Assembly (NCBI GenBank): GCA_028288165.1
Contig: JAQBOG010000021.1
Location: 90,615 to 154,614, forward strand
Direction: 5' to 3'
From: Sphingobacteriales bacterium
GTDB taxonomy: Bacteria > Bacteroidota > Bacteroidia > Sphingobacteriales > Sphingobacteriaceae
Length of the DNA stretch: 64,000 nucleotides
Positions 18,063-27,860 of this stretch are shown piece after piece. The position numbers and the translations under genes are program-made. The notes under the pieces were generated by a model that was not told where the DNA came from, made no database searches, and saw only the letters and a program-made list of their open reading frames with translations. How positions within the stretch are numbered: position 1 is the first letter of the stretch; each line of letters starts with the position of its first letter.

Positions 18063-19256
18063 TTGCGCATCCTCCAAATCAACGCTTCCTACAAACCCGC
18101 CTATATATATGGCGGTCCAACTATGTCTGTTTCAAAATTATGCGAGGAACTGGTTAAGGTCGGACAAAGCATAGAGGTTTTAACTACAACCGCGAATGGA
18201 GAAAAAGAATTGAATGTCAACCCTAATGAAAAGCAACTTGTAAACGGGGTTCCTGTTACTTATTTCAAGCGTGTAACCAAAGATCACACACACTTTTCCC
18301 CGGCATTACTAACAAAACTTTACAAAGAAATAAATAATAGAAAAGAAATCCGAATTCAAGAGTCTCATAACCCACAACCCACAACTCACAACTTTATCAT
18401 CCACATACATGCATGGTGGAACTTTGTCTCAGTATTATCTTGTTTAATAGCAGTTCTCACTAAAAGTGTAATTCTTTTATCCCCAAGAGGAACATTAAGT
18501 AGTTACTCTTTTGGTAATAGGAATGGGATTTTAAAAAAACTGTTTCACTTTTTAATTGGGAAACCACTTTTAGAAAAATGCCATTTTCATGTGACAAGCG
18601 AAAAAGAAAAAGCAGCAATGCTAATCCTCTGCAACCCTAAAAGCATCACTGTGATTGCTAATTTTGTAAGATTTCCTATCGAAGATCATAAAAGTATAAA
18701 GGAAGAATCCGATCCCATAAATCTTATTTTCATGTCACGAATCGAAGAAAAAAAAGGACTACCTACTTTATTCGAATCTCTCTCTTGTCTTGAAATTCCC
18801 TATTTCTTAACCATAGCCGGAAATGGTGAAAAGAAATATGTAGAACAACTTAAACAACTTTGTATTGATTTAAACATTAGCCAAAATATTAATTGGATAG
18901 GTCATATTGCTGATGATAAAAAATTTAAGCTACTTAGTGAGCATGACTTATTTGTTCTTCCCTCTCACGATGAAAATTTTGCAAATGTAGTAATTGAATC
19001 CCTATCAGTGGGCACAGCAGTACTACTAAGTGAAAATGTCGGGCTAGCGGACTATGTTACAGAAAATGAGTTCGGCTGGACTTGTGTTAATCAACCTGCT
19101 GAATATAAACAACACTTAGAATATTGTTATAAAAACAAACCTATTTTACAAAACATTCGTAAAAAAGCACCAAAAAAGATCAGAGAAGATTTTAGTGATA
19201 GTGCGTTAATAACAAAATACATAGACATGTATAATAAAGTACTGACTTCTCATTGA
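18063..19256 (+). CDS. Glycosyltransferase family 4, with heptamer repeat in the coding region
   Basis: 397 residues from TTG; the product begins RILQINASYKPAYIYGGP, the exact GT4 glycine-rich N-terminus. ILLSPRGTLSSYS near 140 and LIFMSRIEEKKGLPTLFES near 222 belong to the acceptor and nucleotide domains. LFVLPSHDENFANVVIESLS near 300 contains the E-x7-E-like donor site. Residues about 102-111 (SHNPQPTTHN) are encoded by a four-unit heptamer repeat and look like an insertion in a loop before HIHAWWNF. Likely a partner of the Wzy-like protein and exosortase. Confidence 0.85.
   Translation: MRILQINASYKPAYIYGGPTMSVSKLCEELVKVGQSIEVLTTTANGEKELNVNPNEKQLVNGVPVTYFKRVTKDHTHFSPALLTKLYKEINNRKEIRIQESHNPQPTTHNFIIHIHAWWNFVSVLSCLIAVLTKSVILLSPRGTLSSYSFGNRNGILKKLFHFLIGKPLLEKCHFHVTSEKEKAAMLILCNPKSITVIANFVRFPIEDHKSIKEESDPINLIFMSRIEEKKGLPTLFESLSCLEIPYFLTIAGNGEKKYVEQLKQLCIDLNISQNINWIGHIADDKKFKLLSEHDLFVLPSHDENFANVVIESLSVGTAVLLSENVGLADYVTENEFGWTCVNQPAEYKQHLEYCYKNKPILQNIRKKAPKKIREDFSDSALITKYIDMYNKVLTSH
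18366..18393 (+). repeat. Four-unit heptamer repeat in GT4 gene
   Basis: CATAACC CACAACC CACAACT CACAACT, a 7-base period, at codons about 102-111 of the GT4 gene at 18063. The last units resemble the ACAACTT heptamers at the rpoB/rpoC junction. 28 bases is not a multiple of three, so flanking bases must be part of any insertion that kept the frame. Confidence 0.7.
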
Positions 19257-19279
19257 TCTGGATTTCCTAACAAAAAATA

Positions 19280-20152
19280 TTGAAACAGTTTTCTTTTATC
19301 ATACTCACTTTCAATGAAGAAAAACATCTTCAAAGATTATTAGATTCAATAAATACTCTTGATGCATCCATATTTGTTTTGGATTCTGGAAGTATTGATA
19401 AAACCTTAAATATTTGCGAAATCAATAATATTCAAGTTGCATACAATAAGTTTGAAAACCATCCCAAACAATGGGATACTGCTTTAAAGAAATTCCCTAT
19501 AAACACACCTTGGGTGATCGGCTTAGATGCCGATCAAATTGTGACACCAGAACTTTTGCTGCTATTGCAGAACTTTAAGGATGAAGATTTTCGAGGAATA
19601 AATGGCATATATTTTAACCGAAAGAATTATTTTAAAGGAAATTGGATAAGGTTCGGTGGATACTATCCAAAATATCTACTAAAAATGTTTCGTTACGGGG
19701 TTGGATATTCAGATCTGAATGAAAATATGGATCACCGATTCATTGCTCCAGGAAAGACCGTTATTTGGAAACAAGGACATATCTTAGAAGAGAATTTAAA
19801 AGAAAATAATATTAGTTTTTGGATCGATAAGCACAACCGATACAGTGACTTATTGGCTCATGAAGAACTAGAACGTATTAATAAAGTTCGTTCTCAATCA
19901 ATAAGCCCGTTTTTTTGGGGCAGTCCTGATGAAAGAACTGCATGGTTAAAACGGTTATGGTGGAATTTGCCGAGATTTATACGTCCCTTTTTATATTTCA
20001 TTTATAGATTAATTTTTCAACTTGGAATATTAGATGGTAAAACAGGAATCTTATTCCACTTTTTACAAGGATTTTGGTTCCGGGTTATTGTTGATGTAAA
20101 ATTGGCGGAATTGCTAAAACAAGAATCAGTTCAAAAAACAAGTACTAGGTAA
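19280..20152 (+). CDS. Glycosyltransferase family 2 (WaaE/KdtX-like)
   Basis: 290 residues from TTG; begins KQFSFIILTFNEEKHLQRLL, the family N-terminus. IFVLDSGSIDKT near 35, PWVIGLDADQIVTPEL near 80 (DxD) and a downstream block with FNRKNYFKGNWIRFGGYYP are typical of the WaaE-like subgroup, which transfers glucose to lipopolysaccharide core or acts in exopolysaccharide synthesis. A basic, aromatic C-terminus with one hydrophobic stretch suggests membrane association. Sits directly before the exosortase gene. Confidence 0.85.
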   Translation: MKQFSFIILTFNEEKHLQRLLDSINTLDASIFVLDSGSIDKTLNICEINNIQVAYNKFENHPKQWDTALKKFPINTPWVIGLDADQIVTPELLLLLQNFKDEDFRGINGIYFNRKNYFKGNWIRFGGYYPKYLLKMFRYGVGYSDLNENMDHRFIAPGKTVIWKQGHILEENLKENNISFWIDKHNRYSDLLAHEELERINKVRSQSISPFFWGSPDERTAWLKRLWWNLPRFIRPFLYFIYRLIFQLGILDGKTGILFHFLQGFWFRVIVDVKLAELLKQESVQKTSTR

Positions 20153-20173
20153 GTTATTTACGAATTGAAATGT

Positions 20174-20746
20174 ATGCTAAATAGATTATCAGAATATTTT
20201 GACAAAAATCCCATTCATCGTTTTGTATTGGTTTTTTTAAGTACTTATATCTTTCTCGATTATTTCTCAGTATTTTATATGGGGATCACTTCTCCTGGTA
20301 ATTACTACAGTAACTTCTTGGATAACCATTTAAATTATGTTAGAGGCTTAAGGCATTTCCTGATATCTTCTACAGCAAGCATATTACAACATTGGGGATA
20401 TAACGTGACAACTACAGATACCATGTTACATGCTTATAATGTGGGTGGATTCAACATTGTTTATTCTTGCCTCGGATTTGGATTAATGAGTTTTTTTCTT
20501 GCTTTTGTAATTGCATATCCAAAGCCATTAAAAAGTAAATTAATTTTTGGGCTTGTTGGCTTAATAACAATTCAAATACTTAATATTTTAAGACTGTTAT
20601 TAATTACTCTTTACTGGACAAAATCAGTATTTGCAGGAAGGATCAACCATCATACGCTATTTAACGTGCTTTTATACATAATTTTATTATTCACAATTAT
20701 CATCTGGGTTAATTGGAGGGATAAAACACCTGGGACTCGACAATGA
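20174..20746 (+). CDS. Exosortase/archaeosortase-family membrane cysteine protease-transpeptidase
   Basis: About 190 residues. TTG 20165 also opens the frame; ATG 20174 gives MLNRLSEYFDKNPIHRF, which I prefer. Five to six hydrophobic segments. The catalytic triad of the family is visible (numbered from TTG 20165): Cys102 in NIVYSCLGFG, Arg143 in NILRLLLI and His162/163 in RINHHTLFN. Exosortases cut and transfer proteins with a C-terminal sorting tail at the inner membrane, and their genes sit in polysaccharide loci. I recall a Bacteroidota type, exosortase Y, with Wzy-like and GT partners; this locus fits but I cannot confirm the subtype. No obvious target protein is in the window. Confidence 0.75.
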   Translation: MLNRLSEYFDKNPIHRFVLVFLSTYIFLDYFSVFYMGITSPGNYYSNFLDNHLNYVRGLRHFLISSTASILQHWGYNVTTTDTMLHAYNVGGFNIVYSCLGFGLMSFFLAFVIAYPKPLKSKLIFGLVGLITIQILNILRLLLITLYWTKSVFAGRINHHTLFNVLLYIILLFTIIIWVNWRDKTPGTRQ

Positions 20747-20797
20747 GGTTTCTGAATACTTCCCATAAATCAGTAACCTTTTCTAAGTAAACTGTAA

Positions 20798-21355
20798 GTG
20801 AATAAAATTCAGCTAAACAAAAAGTTTAACACAAACCACTATAACCCTGAAGGTTCATTATTGAAACAATTGCTATGGTATTTTATCAGTGCTTTTTTGT
20901 TTCGTTCTGGAATTATCCCTTTTAGTAGTGTGTTAGTTTTTATTCTTAGAACCTTCGGTGCTAAGATTGGAAAAGACGTTCGCATTAAACCCTACATTAA
21001 TGTAAAGTATCCTTGGAAACTTATTGTGGGAGACCACACATGGATTGGTGAACATTGTGCGATCGAGAATCTAGCATTGGTCAGTTTGGGCAAAAATGTG
21101 TGCCTCTCTCAATATTCCATGTTATTAACAGGTAATCATAATTATAAAAAGACAACTTTTGACTTGATTATTTCACCCATAATAATTGAAGAGGGCGTTT
21201 GGATTGGAGCAAAAGCAGTAGTTTGCCCAGGGGTTAGAGCTTGTTCTCATGCTATGCTAACAGTTGGCTCAATAATTACTAACAATATGGAGCCTTACTC
21301 AATATATTCAGGTAATCCTGCAATTAAAATTCGAAATAGAGAGGTTGCAGTTTAA
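20798..21355 (+). CDS. WcaF-like hexapeptide-repeat O-acetyltransferase
   Basis: 185 residues from GTG. An N-terminal region with LLWYFISAFLFRSGIIP is followed by a left-handed beta-helix of hexapeptide repeats (IGKDVRIKPYINVKYP, IGEHCAIENLALVSLG, VWIGAKAVVCPGV). GNHNYKKTTFDL near 109 holds the catalytic His of the WcaF/NodL-type acetyl-CoA sugar acetyltransferases. Cytoplasmic, trimeric family. It closes the polysaccharide locus, 51 bases after the exosortase gene. Confidence 0.87.
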   Translation: MNKIQLNKKFNTNHYNPEGSLLKQLLWYFISAFLFRSGIIPFSSVLVFILRTFGAKIGKDVRIKPYINVKYPWKLIVGDHTWIGEHCAIENLALVSLGKNVCLSQYSMLLTGNHNYKKTTFDLIISPIIIEEGVWIGAKAVVCPGVRACSHAMLTVGSIITNNMEPYSIYSGNPAIKIRNREVAV

Positions 21356-21454
21356 ACTTAGAGGTTTTAAAGCATATAAAAATTTAGAAATCTCTATAGC
21401 GATTCAACCAATTTCAGAACTTCCCAAAAAAAGCGCTAGCTTTGATAAGTCTGT

Positions 21455-21497
21455 TTGACAAAACGTATCCAAAAAAGATATAATTATTAATTATATC
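21455..21497 (+). promoter_or_regulatory. sigma70-consensus-like promoter with palindrome, upstream of mdh
   Basis: TTGACA (21455-21460), an 18-base spacer and TATAAT (21479-21484) match the E. coli consensus exactly. The -10 lies inside a perfect inverted repeat GATATAATTA-T-TAATTATATC (21477-21497). Bacteroidota promoters normally use TTTG/TAnnTTTG, so either this is an unusual promoter with an operator on its -10 or a chance match in AT-rich DNA. The 262-base gap before mdh holds no gene. Confidence 0.3.
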
Positions 21498-21617
21498 GAA
21501 TTTTGATGAATTTCTTAGCGGAATCTCCCAGCAATCTAATATTATCATAAACCATTTCAAAAAAATAAACCGAATCTCTATCTTCGAAAAATAATATAAA
21601 TATAAATTTCATACATC

Positions 21618-22556
21618 ATGAAAATAACAGTTGTTGGCGCCGGTGCTGTAGGTGCAACATGTGCGGATAATATCGCAAGAAAAGAATTAGCTGAGGAGTT
21701 AATTCTATTAGACATCAGAGAAGGTTTTGCAGAAGGTAAAGCAATTGATATGATGCAAACCTCTGCTTTATTAGGTTTTGACACTAAAATAAAGGGTGTG
21801 ACCAATGATTACGCTGCCACTGCAGATTCTGAAGTCGTTGTAATAACTTCTGGTTTACCTCGCAAACCGGGGATGACTCGTGAAGAATTAATTGGCACAA
21901 ACGCTAACATCGTCAAAAGCGTAACCGAAAATATTTTAAAATATTCACCAAACACCATAATTATCGTTGTATCTAATCCAATGGATACAATGAACTATTT
22001 AACGCTTAAAACATCGGGTTTACCTAAAAACCGTATTTTAGGAATGGGTGGTGCTTTAGATTCAGCAAGATTCAAATATTATTTAAGCCAGGAACTGGGC
22101 TGCTCGCCTGCAGATTTAAATGCAGTAGTAATTGGTGGTCATGGGGATACCACAATGATTCCATTAATTAATCATGCTACCTGGAATAGTATTCCTGTAA
22201 CTCAATTTTTAAGTAAAGAACAACAAGATAAAGTAGTTTCTTCCACAATGGTTGGCGGTGCAACTTTAACAAAATTAATTGGTACATCTGCCTGGTATGC
22301 ACCAGGTGCAGGTACAGCTGCAATGGTTGAAAGCATTGTCCGTGACGAGAAAAAATTGATTTCCTGCGGTGTGGCTTTAGATGGCGAATATGGCCAAAGC
22401 GATATCTCTTTAGTTGTGCCAGTTATAATTGGTAAAAACGGCTGGGATAAAATTTTAGATTTCAAACTTAGCGATGAAGAACAAGCTACCTTCAGCAAAA
22501 GTGCGGATGCAGTGAGAAATATGAATCAAGTTTTATATGATTCTAAAGTAATTTAG
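21618..22556 (+). CDS. mdh: Malate dehydrogenase
   Basis: 312 residues, LDH-like type. NAD-binding loop VVGAGAVGATCA at 5-16, mobile-loop SGLPRKPGMTREE near 78-90 with substrate arginines, VSNPMDTMNYL near 117 and the catalytic His in VIGGHGDTTMIP near 175. The Arg at the third loop position fits malate rather than lactate. Interconverts malate and oxaloacetate with NAD in the TCA cycle, cytoplasm. Single-gene transcript is likely: a hairpin with T-tract lies about 85 bases after the stop. Confidence 0.95.
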   Translation: MKITVVGAGAVGATCADNIARKELAEELILLDIREGFAEGKAIDMMQTSALLGFDTKIKGVTNDYAATADSEVVVITSGLPRKPGMTREELIGTNANIVKSVTENILKYSPNTIIIVVSNPMDTMNYLTLKTSGLPKNRILGMGGALDSARFKYYLSQELGCSPADLNAVVIGGHGDTTMIPLINHATWNSIPVTQFLSKEQQDKVVSSTMVGGATLTKLIGTSAWYAPGAGTAAMVESIVRDEKKLISCGVALDGEYGQSDISLVVPVIIGKNGWDKILDFKLSDEEQATFSKSADAVRNMNQVLYDSKVI

Positions 22557-22589
22557 TTTTACTCCTGGAATTAATTGTTCCGATAAACC

Positions 22590-23030
22590 ATGAAAAGAGT
22601 TACAGTTCCACTGGAACTAATAAACTTAAATAACGACGGCTTCCACCTTTTGGTGGAAGTTTTTGTTTTCAACGAGATTTTCAATTTGGTGTTAGATACT
22701 GGTGCTTCTAAAACAGTGCTTGATAAATTTATTGTCGAAAAATATACAAATGTCGAAGATCTATTAATTTCAGATCAGTTATCTACCGGACTGGGAACAA
22801 ATAGTATGCAAAGTTATGGCATCAGATTAGATAATCTAAAGTTTGGAAAATTGATAATGAATCAGTTTGAAGTTGCTGTTCTTGACCTATCAATTATAAG
22901 TGCTGCCTATGAAAATTTAAATTTACCACCAATTATAGGCGTTTTAGGAGGTGACATTCTTCAAAAACACGAAGCAGTAATTGACTACAAAAAATTGCAT
23001 CTTAAACTTAACATCCTAACAAACTTATAA
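22590..23030 (+). CDS. Retropepsin-like aspartic protease
   Basis: 146 residues. Pepsin-like active site NLVLDTGASKTVLDK near 34-48, then TGLGTN (flap region) and IIGVLGGDILQKHEAVIDY near 110-130 (the hydrophobic-hydrophobic-Gly motif). The length matches a single-domain, homodimeric clan AA protease. No signal peptide. Its first 25 codons contain a terminator-like hairpin with T-run (22640-22664) that could stop transcripts reading through from mdh. Role unknown. Confidence 0.75.
   Translation: MKRVTVPLELINLNNDGFHLLVEVFVFNEIFNLVLDTGASKTVLDKFIVEKYTNVEDLLISDQLSTGLGTNSMQSYGIRLDNLKFGKLIMNQFEVAVLDLSIISAAYENLNLPPIIGVLGGDILQKHEAVIDYKKLHLKLNILTNL
22640..22664 (+). terminator. Terminator-like hairpin within the retropepsin frame
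   Basis: CTTCCACC (22640-22647), TTTT loop, GGTGGAAG (22652-22659), followed by TTTTT and a T-rich stretch. This has all features of an intrinsic terminator for mdh, yet it lies in codons 17-25 of the next gene, coding a beta strand. Confidence 0.5.
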
Positions 23031-23078
23031 CCTTCTCCAACTGTTTCCCTAGTAATGTGGCATTAAGTATTCATTACG

Positions 23079-23975
23079 ATGAGAATAACTTACATTTCAA
23101 TAGTTCTCCTTTTTCTATTTAAATCATCATATACTCAAAACCTGAGTGGAAGATGGTATGGGAAACTTACTCAAGAGGCTGGAGGATTTAAAGATTCGTA
23201 TGACTTTGAACTAGATATAGCACATAGAAAGAATATTTGGGGAGAGTCCTTTGTATTTTACAAAGATTCTATAGCTATAAAAATTGGATTCTCGGGGTAT
23301 ATTAAGGGGGATAGCCTTTACATAAGTGAGAGAGAAAATTTGATATTTCAGGAGAAAGTTCCGAATAATTGGATTGCCTGTGTAAAAAATATTACGTTAG
23401 GGTATCACAGGTATTTTGAAAATGAGTTCCTACTTGGCAGATGGACCGGAGCAAGTGTATTGGATGGAACGACTTGTATTCCGGGTATGGTAATTCTTGC
23501 GAGATCTCACAGCGCACTGGAGGATTATTTGGAAGAGCTAATAATAAAGAAGAACCTTGCATCCAAAACCAGAAGCAAATCAATCTCCATTAAGCCAAGT
23601 TCGCCATTAAATTTCGATGAATCCTTCAAAAACACATTACCTAGAAAAATTACTGAAATTGTTGTAAATAGTACCGACCTGCAGTTTGAGTTGGTAGACT
23701 ATATGAAGGAAGATAATGATACGGTCTCAGTTTATTTAAACAGGCAGCCAATTCTTCAAAATGTTAAAATCTCCAATCAGCCGGCATTTGTATACTTCCA
23801 TATAGATCCCAAATTCCAATTGCATGAACTGTTGCTTTACGCTGAAAATTTAGGTAATGTCAAACCAAATACTTCTCAACTCACCATTTTTGACGGAGAT
23901 AAAACTTTCAGGTTAATGATTGAGTCTGACAAGCAAAAAACGGCGGCCGTCTATCTCCGCTACGAACCACTATAA
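23079..23975 (+). CDS. Secreted protein of unknown function
   Basis: 298 residues. A signal peptide (MRITYISIVLLFLFKSSYTQ) is followed by NLSGRWYGKLTQEAGG, a beta-rich lipocalin-like opening. The last 110 residues (ITEIVVNSTDLQFELVDYMK ... DNDTVSVYLNR ... LLLYAENLGNVKPNTSQ ... RLMIESDKQKT) form a beta-sandwich module I have seen at the C-terminus of many exported Bacteroidota proteins, with the invariant DGDTVSV/AENLG pattern (here DNDTVSV). A periplasmic or surface location is likely. Function unknown; it converges with gyrB. Confidence 0.6.
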   Translation: MRITYISIVLLFLFKSSYTQNLSGRWYGKLTQEAGGFKDSYDFELDIAHRKNIWGESFVFYKDSIAIKIGFSGYIKGDSLYISERENLIFQEKVPNNWIACVKNITLGYHRYFENEFLLGRWTGASVLDGTTCIPGMVILARSHSALEDYLEELIIKKNLASKTRSKSISIKPSSPLNFDESFKNTLPRKITEIVVNSTDLQFELVDYMKEDNDTVSVYLNRQPILQNVKISNQPAFVYFHIDPKFQLHELLLYAENLGNVKPNTSQLTIFDGDKTFRLMIESDKQKTAAVYLRYEPL

Positions 23976-24022
23976 CTTTTGAGTTTGGAGTTTTGGGAAT
24001 TTCAGCTTTTCTTATAAATGAA

Positions 24023-24053
24023 AATCCCCAAGAAGCTGTTTTTCTTGAGGATT
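24023..24053. terminator. Bidirectional terminator between the secreted protein and gyrB
   Basis: Inverted repeat AATCCCCAAGAA (24023-24034) with TTCTTGAGGATT (24042-24053), one mismatch in the stem. T-rich bases follow on both strands. It lies between two convergent genes and can serve both. Confidence 0.6.
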
Positions 24054-24120
24054 CTCATTTATATACAATACCGCTTGCAAATGTTTAATTTAACACTTAG
24101 TTACAGCAAAGTAAAATCAA

Positions 24121-26115
<1,995 letters not shown>

Positions 26116-26189
26116 TTAGAAGCTTTTATACGAATTTTAAGCAAACAAACTACTCACATTTTACGGTTATTTGATATACCTGCTTATTC

Positions 26190-26221
26190 ATTGTGATACT
26201 TAAACTGAAAGTTTATATTTG
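26190..26221 (+). promoter_or_regulatory. Promoter of the OmpH-like gene
   Basis: ATTG (26190-26193), a 20-base spacer and TATATTTG (26214-26221), a full match to the Bacteroidota -33/-7 type, 20 bases before the ATG at 26242. Confidence 0.6.
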
Positions 26222-26241
26222 CGTAAATTTTTTGAAAAATC

Positions 26242-26838
26242 ATGAGAGACGCGTTAGCATCAATGACTAAACTTACCGCTGGAGTAGCCCTAACTGTAGT
26301 ATTATTTTCCTGCAACAAAGAGCAACCAAAAACAGCATCAACCCCTGCAACTACAGTTTCAGATACAAAAGGCGAAGCAATTGTATTTGTAAATCAGGAT
26401 AGTTTACTTACTAATTACGAATACTTTAAATCTATCAAAGCGGCTTTTGAAGCAAAATCTAGAAAAGCTCAGGTTGATTTAAATGCTAAGGGAACTGCTT
26501 TTCAGCGAGAAGCAGCTGCCTACCAACAAGCGGCCCCAACTTTAAGTGCTGAACAACGGGCAAGTACAGAAGAACGTTTAGCCCGTAAACAACAAGAACT
26601 TGCTGCTTATAATCAAAATGCCAGCAATGCACTTGCGAATGATGAAGCTAAAGAAAACGAAAAATTATACAATAAAGTGGCCGACTTTTTAAAGCAACAT
26701 GCGAAGAACAAAGGGTACAAACTTGTGTTAACTTATTCTAAAGCTAATCCTACTGTTTTGTTCGGAGATGAAAGTCTTGACGTAACAAAAGAAGTTGTTT
26801 CTGGTCTTAATGAGGAGTACAAAAAGAGTAACAAGTAA
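26242..26838 (+). CDS. OmpH/Skp-like periplasmic lipoprotein
   Basis: 198 residues. Lipoprotein signal with lipobox VVLFSC, Cys at about residue 29, then a Thr/Ala-rich linker. The mature part starts IVFVNQDSLLTNYEYFKSIK, the OmpH strand motif, and continues as a long alpha-helical, Gln/Ala-rich coiled coil (about 75-150) and a C-terminal strand YKLVLTYSKANPTVLFGDE. Skp-type chaperones hold unfolded outer membrane proteins in the periplasm. Own promoter and terminator make it monocistronic. Confidence 0.87.
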   Translation: MRDALASMTKLTAGVALTVVLFSCNKEQPKTASTPATTVSDTKGEAIVFVNQDSLLTNYEYFKSIKAAFEAKSRKAQVDLNAKGTAFQREAAAYQQAAPTLSAEQRASTEERLARKQQELAAYNQNASNALANDEAKENEKLYNKVADFLKQHAKNKGYKLVLTYSKANPTVLFGDESLDVTKEVVSGLNEEYKKSNK

Positions 26839-26864
26839 GTTATTGTTACAAATTATATAAGTGC

Positions 26865-26887
26865 AAACCCTGGCTATGCCGGGGTTT
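26865..26887 (+). terminator. Terminator of the OmpH-like gene
   Basis: AAACCCTGGC (26865-26874), TAT, GCCGGGGTTT (26878-26887), a GC-rich 10-pair stem (one G-T) followed by CTTATTAATACTT. It sits 27 bases after the stop. Confidence 0.75.
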
Positions 26888-26935
26888 CTTATTAATACTT
26901 CCAACAAGATTATAACTTCTAATTTATTTCAAAGT

Positions 26936-27769
26936 TTGAAAGTTTCAAGAAGGAAATTTGTTAAAATGAGCTTGCTAACTGGCGCTTCGCTTGTATTAGC
27001 AGACTCATATTGGTTTGAGAAAGCATTTATTGAAACCAATGAGTTTTTTATTAAGAATGCTAGTTCCAAAACTTCGAATTTGAAGTTTGTTCAGGTTTCA
27101 GACCTTCACCTCCAATCAATAAAATCTTACCACAAAAAACTTGTTACCAAACTCAATAAACTAAAGCCAGATATTATTTTCTTTACAGGGGATATCTGCG
27201 ACCGAAAACGATACTTAGAATTAGTGGACGAATTCCTTTCATTCATTGATTACAACATTAAAAAAGTAGCCATATTAGGCAATTGGGAAAATAAATGTGG
27301 CCTTGATATTAATCAATTAAGAACTATTTACAAAAAGCATAATTGCAATTTACTTGTAAATGAATCCAAAAACTTTATTATTAAAAATACCAGCATACAA
27401 GTAACCGGAGTTGACGACATCGTGGAAGGAAAGCCAGATTTCAACTTGGCTGTATCCCAATATACCCCTTCAGACTATCATATTGTTATGGCTCACTGCC
27501 CCATTCAACGAGATATTATTAAGCAGCAAATGCATAACATACCTGTTGATTTAGTGTTATCTGGGCATACGCACGGGGGCCAAATCAACTTCTTTGGATA
27601 TACACCAATAGTTCCATCCGGAAGCGGCAATTATCTAAAAGGTTGGTATAAAGACAGCATCCCGCATTTGTATGTTTCTAAAGGCATAGGAACCACAGTT
27701 CTGCCATTACGTTTTGGTTCAAGAGCCGAGATAGCCATATTCAACTTTGAACAAAATAGCAAAGCCTAA
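26936..27769 (+). CDS. Tat-exported metallophosphoesterase (YkuE/YaeI type)
   Basis: The frame is open from GTG 26861, but that codon lies in the upstream terminator. TTG 26936 gives a protein beginning KVSRRKFVKMSLLTGASLVL, a twin-arginine signal (S-R-R-x-F-x-K plus hydrophobic core), so I place the start here; about 278 residues. Metal-site blocks: VSDLHLQS, FFTGDICDRKR, LGNWENK, MAHCPIQ and LSGHTHGGQINFFG. The usual GNH(D/E) motif reads GNWE: the His that normally serves in catalysis is Trp. Phosphoesterases of this type act on lipid A precursors or other membrane substrates outside the membrane. Substrate unknown. Confidence 0.8.
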   Translation: MKVSRRKFVKMSLLTGASLVLADSYWFEKAFIETNEFFIKNASSKTSNLKFVQVSDLHLQSIKSYHKKLVTKLNKLKPDIIFFTGDICDRKRYLELVDEFLSFIDYNIKKVAILGNWENKCGLDINQLRTIYKKHNCNLLVNESKNFIIKNTSIQVTGVDDIVEGKPDFNLAVSQYTPSDYHIVMAHCPIQRDIIKQQMHNIPVDLVLSGHTHGGQINFFGYTPIVPSGSGNYLKGWYKDSIPHLYVSKGIGTTVLPLRFGSRAEIAIFNFEQNSKA

Positions 27770-27860
27770 TTGTATTTGGCAATCAAATTGTTAATAATCA
27801 CGTATTCCGATCATTTATCCAAAAGGGTTAGTGGTTGAATTTGAATATTGTGATGGAGCT

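Noticed and set aside
1..21355. Complete capsule or O-antigen locus
   Set aside because: No flippase, initiating phosphotransferase, export (wza/wzc) or sugar-nucleotide genes are visible; the locus is cut at the left edge.
21618..22556. Lactate dehydrogenase
   Set aside because: The arginine-containing substrate loop (LPRKPGMTR) and overall pattern fit malate dehydrogenase of the LDH-like type.
26861..26935. GTG 26861 as start of the metallophosphoesterase
   Set aside because: It lies in the terminator of the upstream gene and would put 25 residues before the twin-arginine signal.
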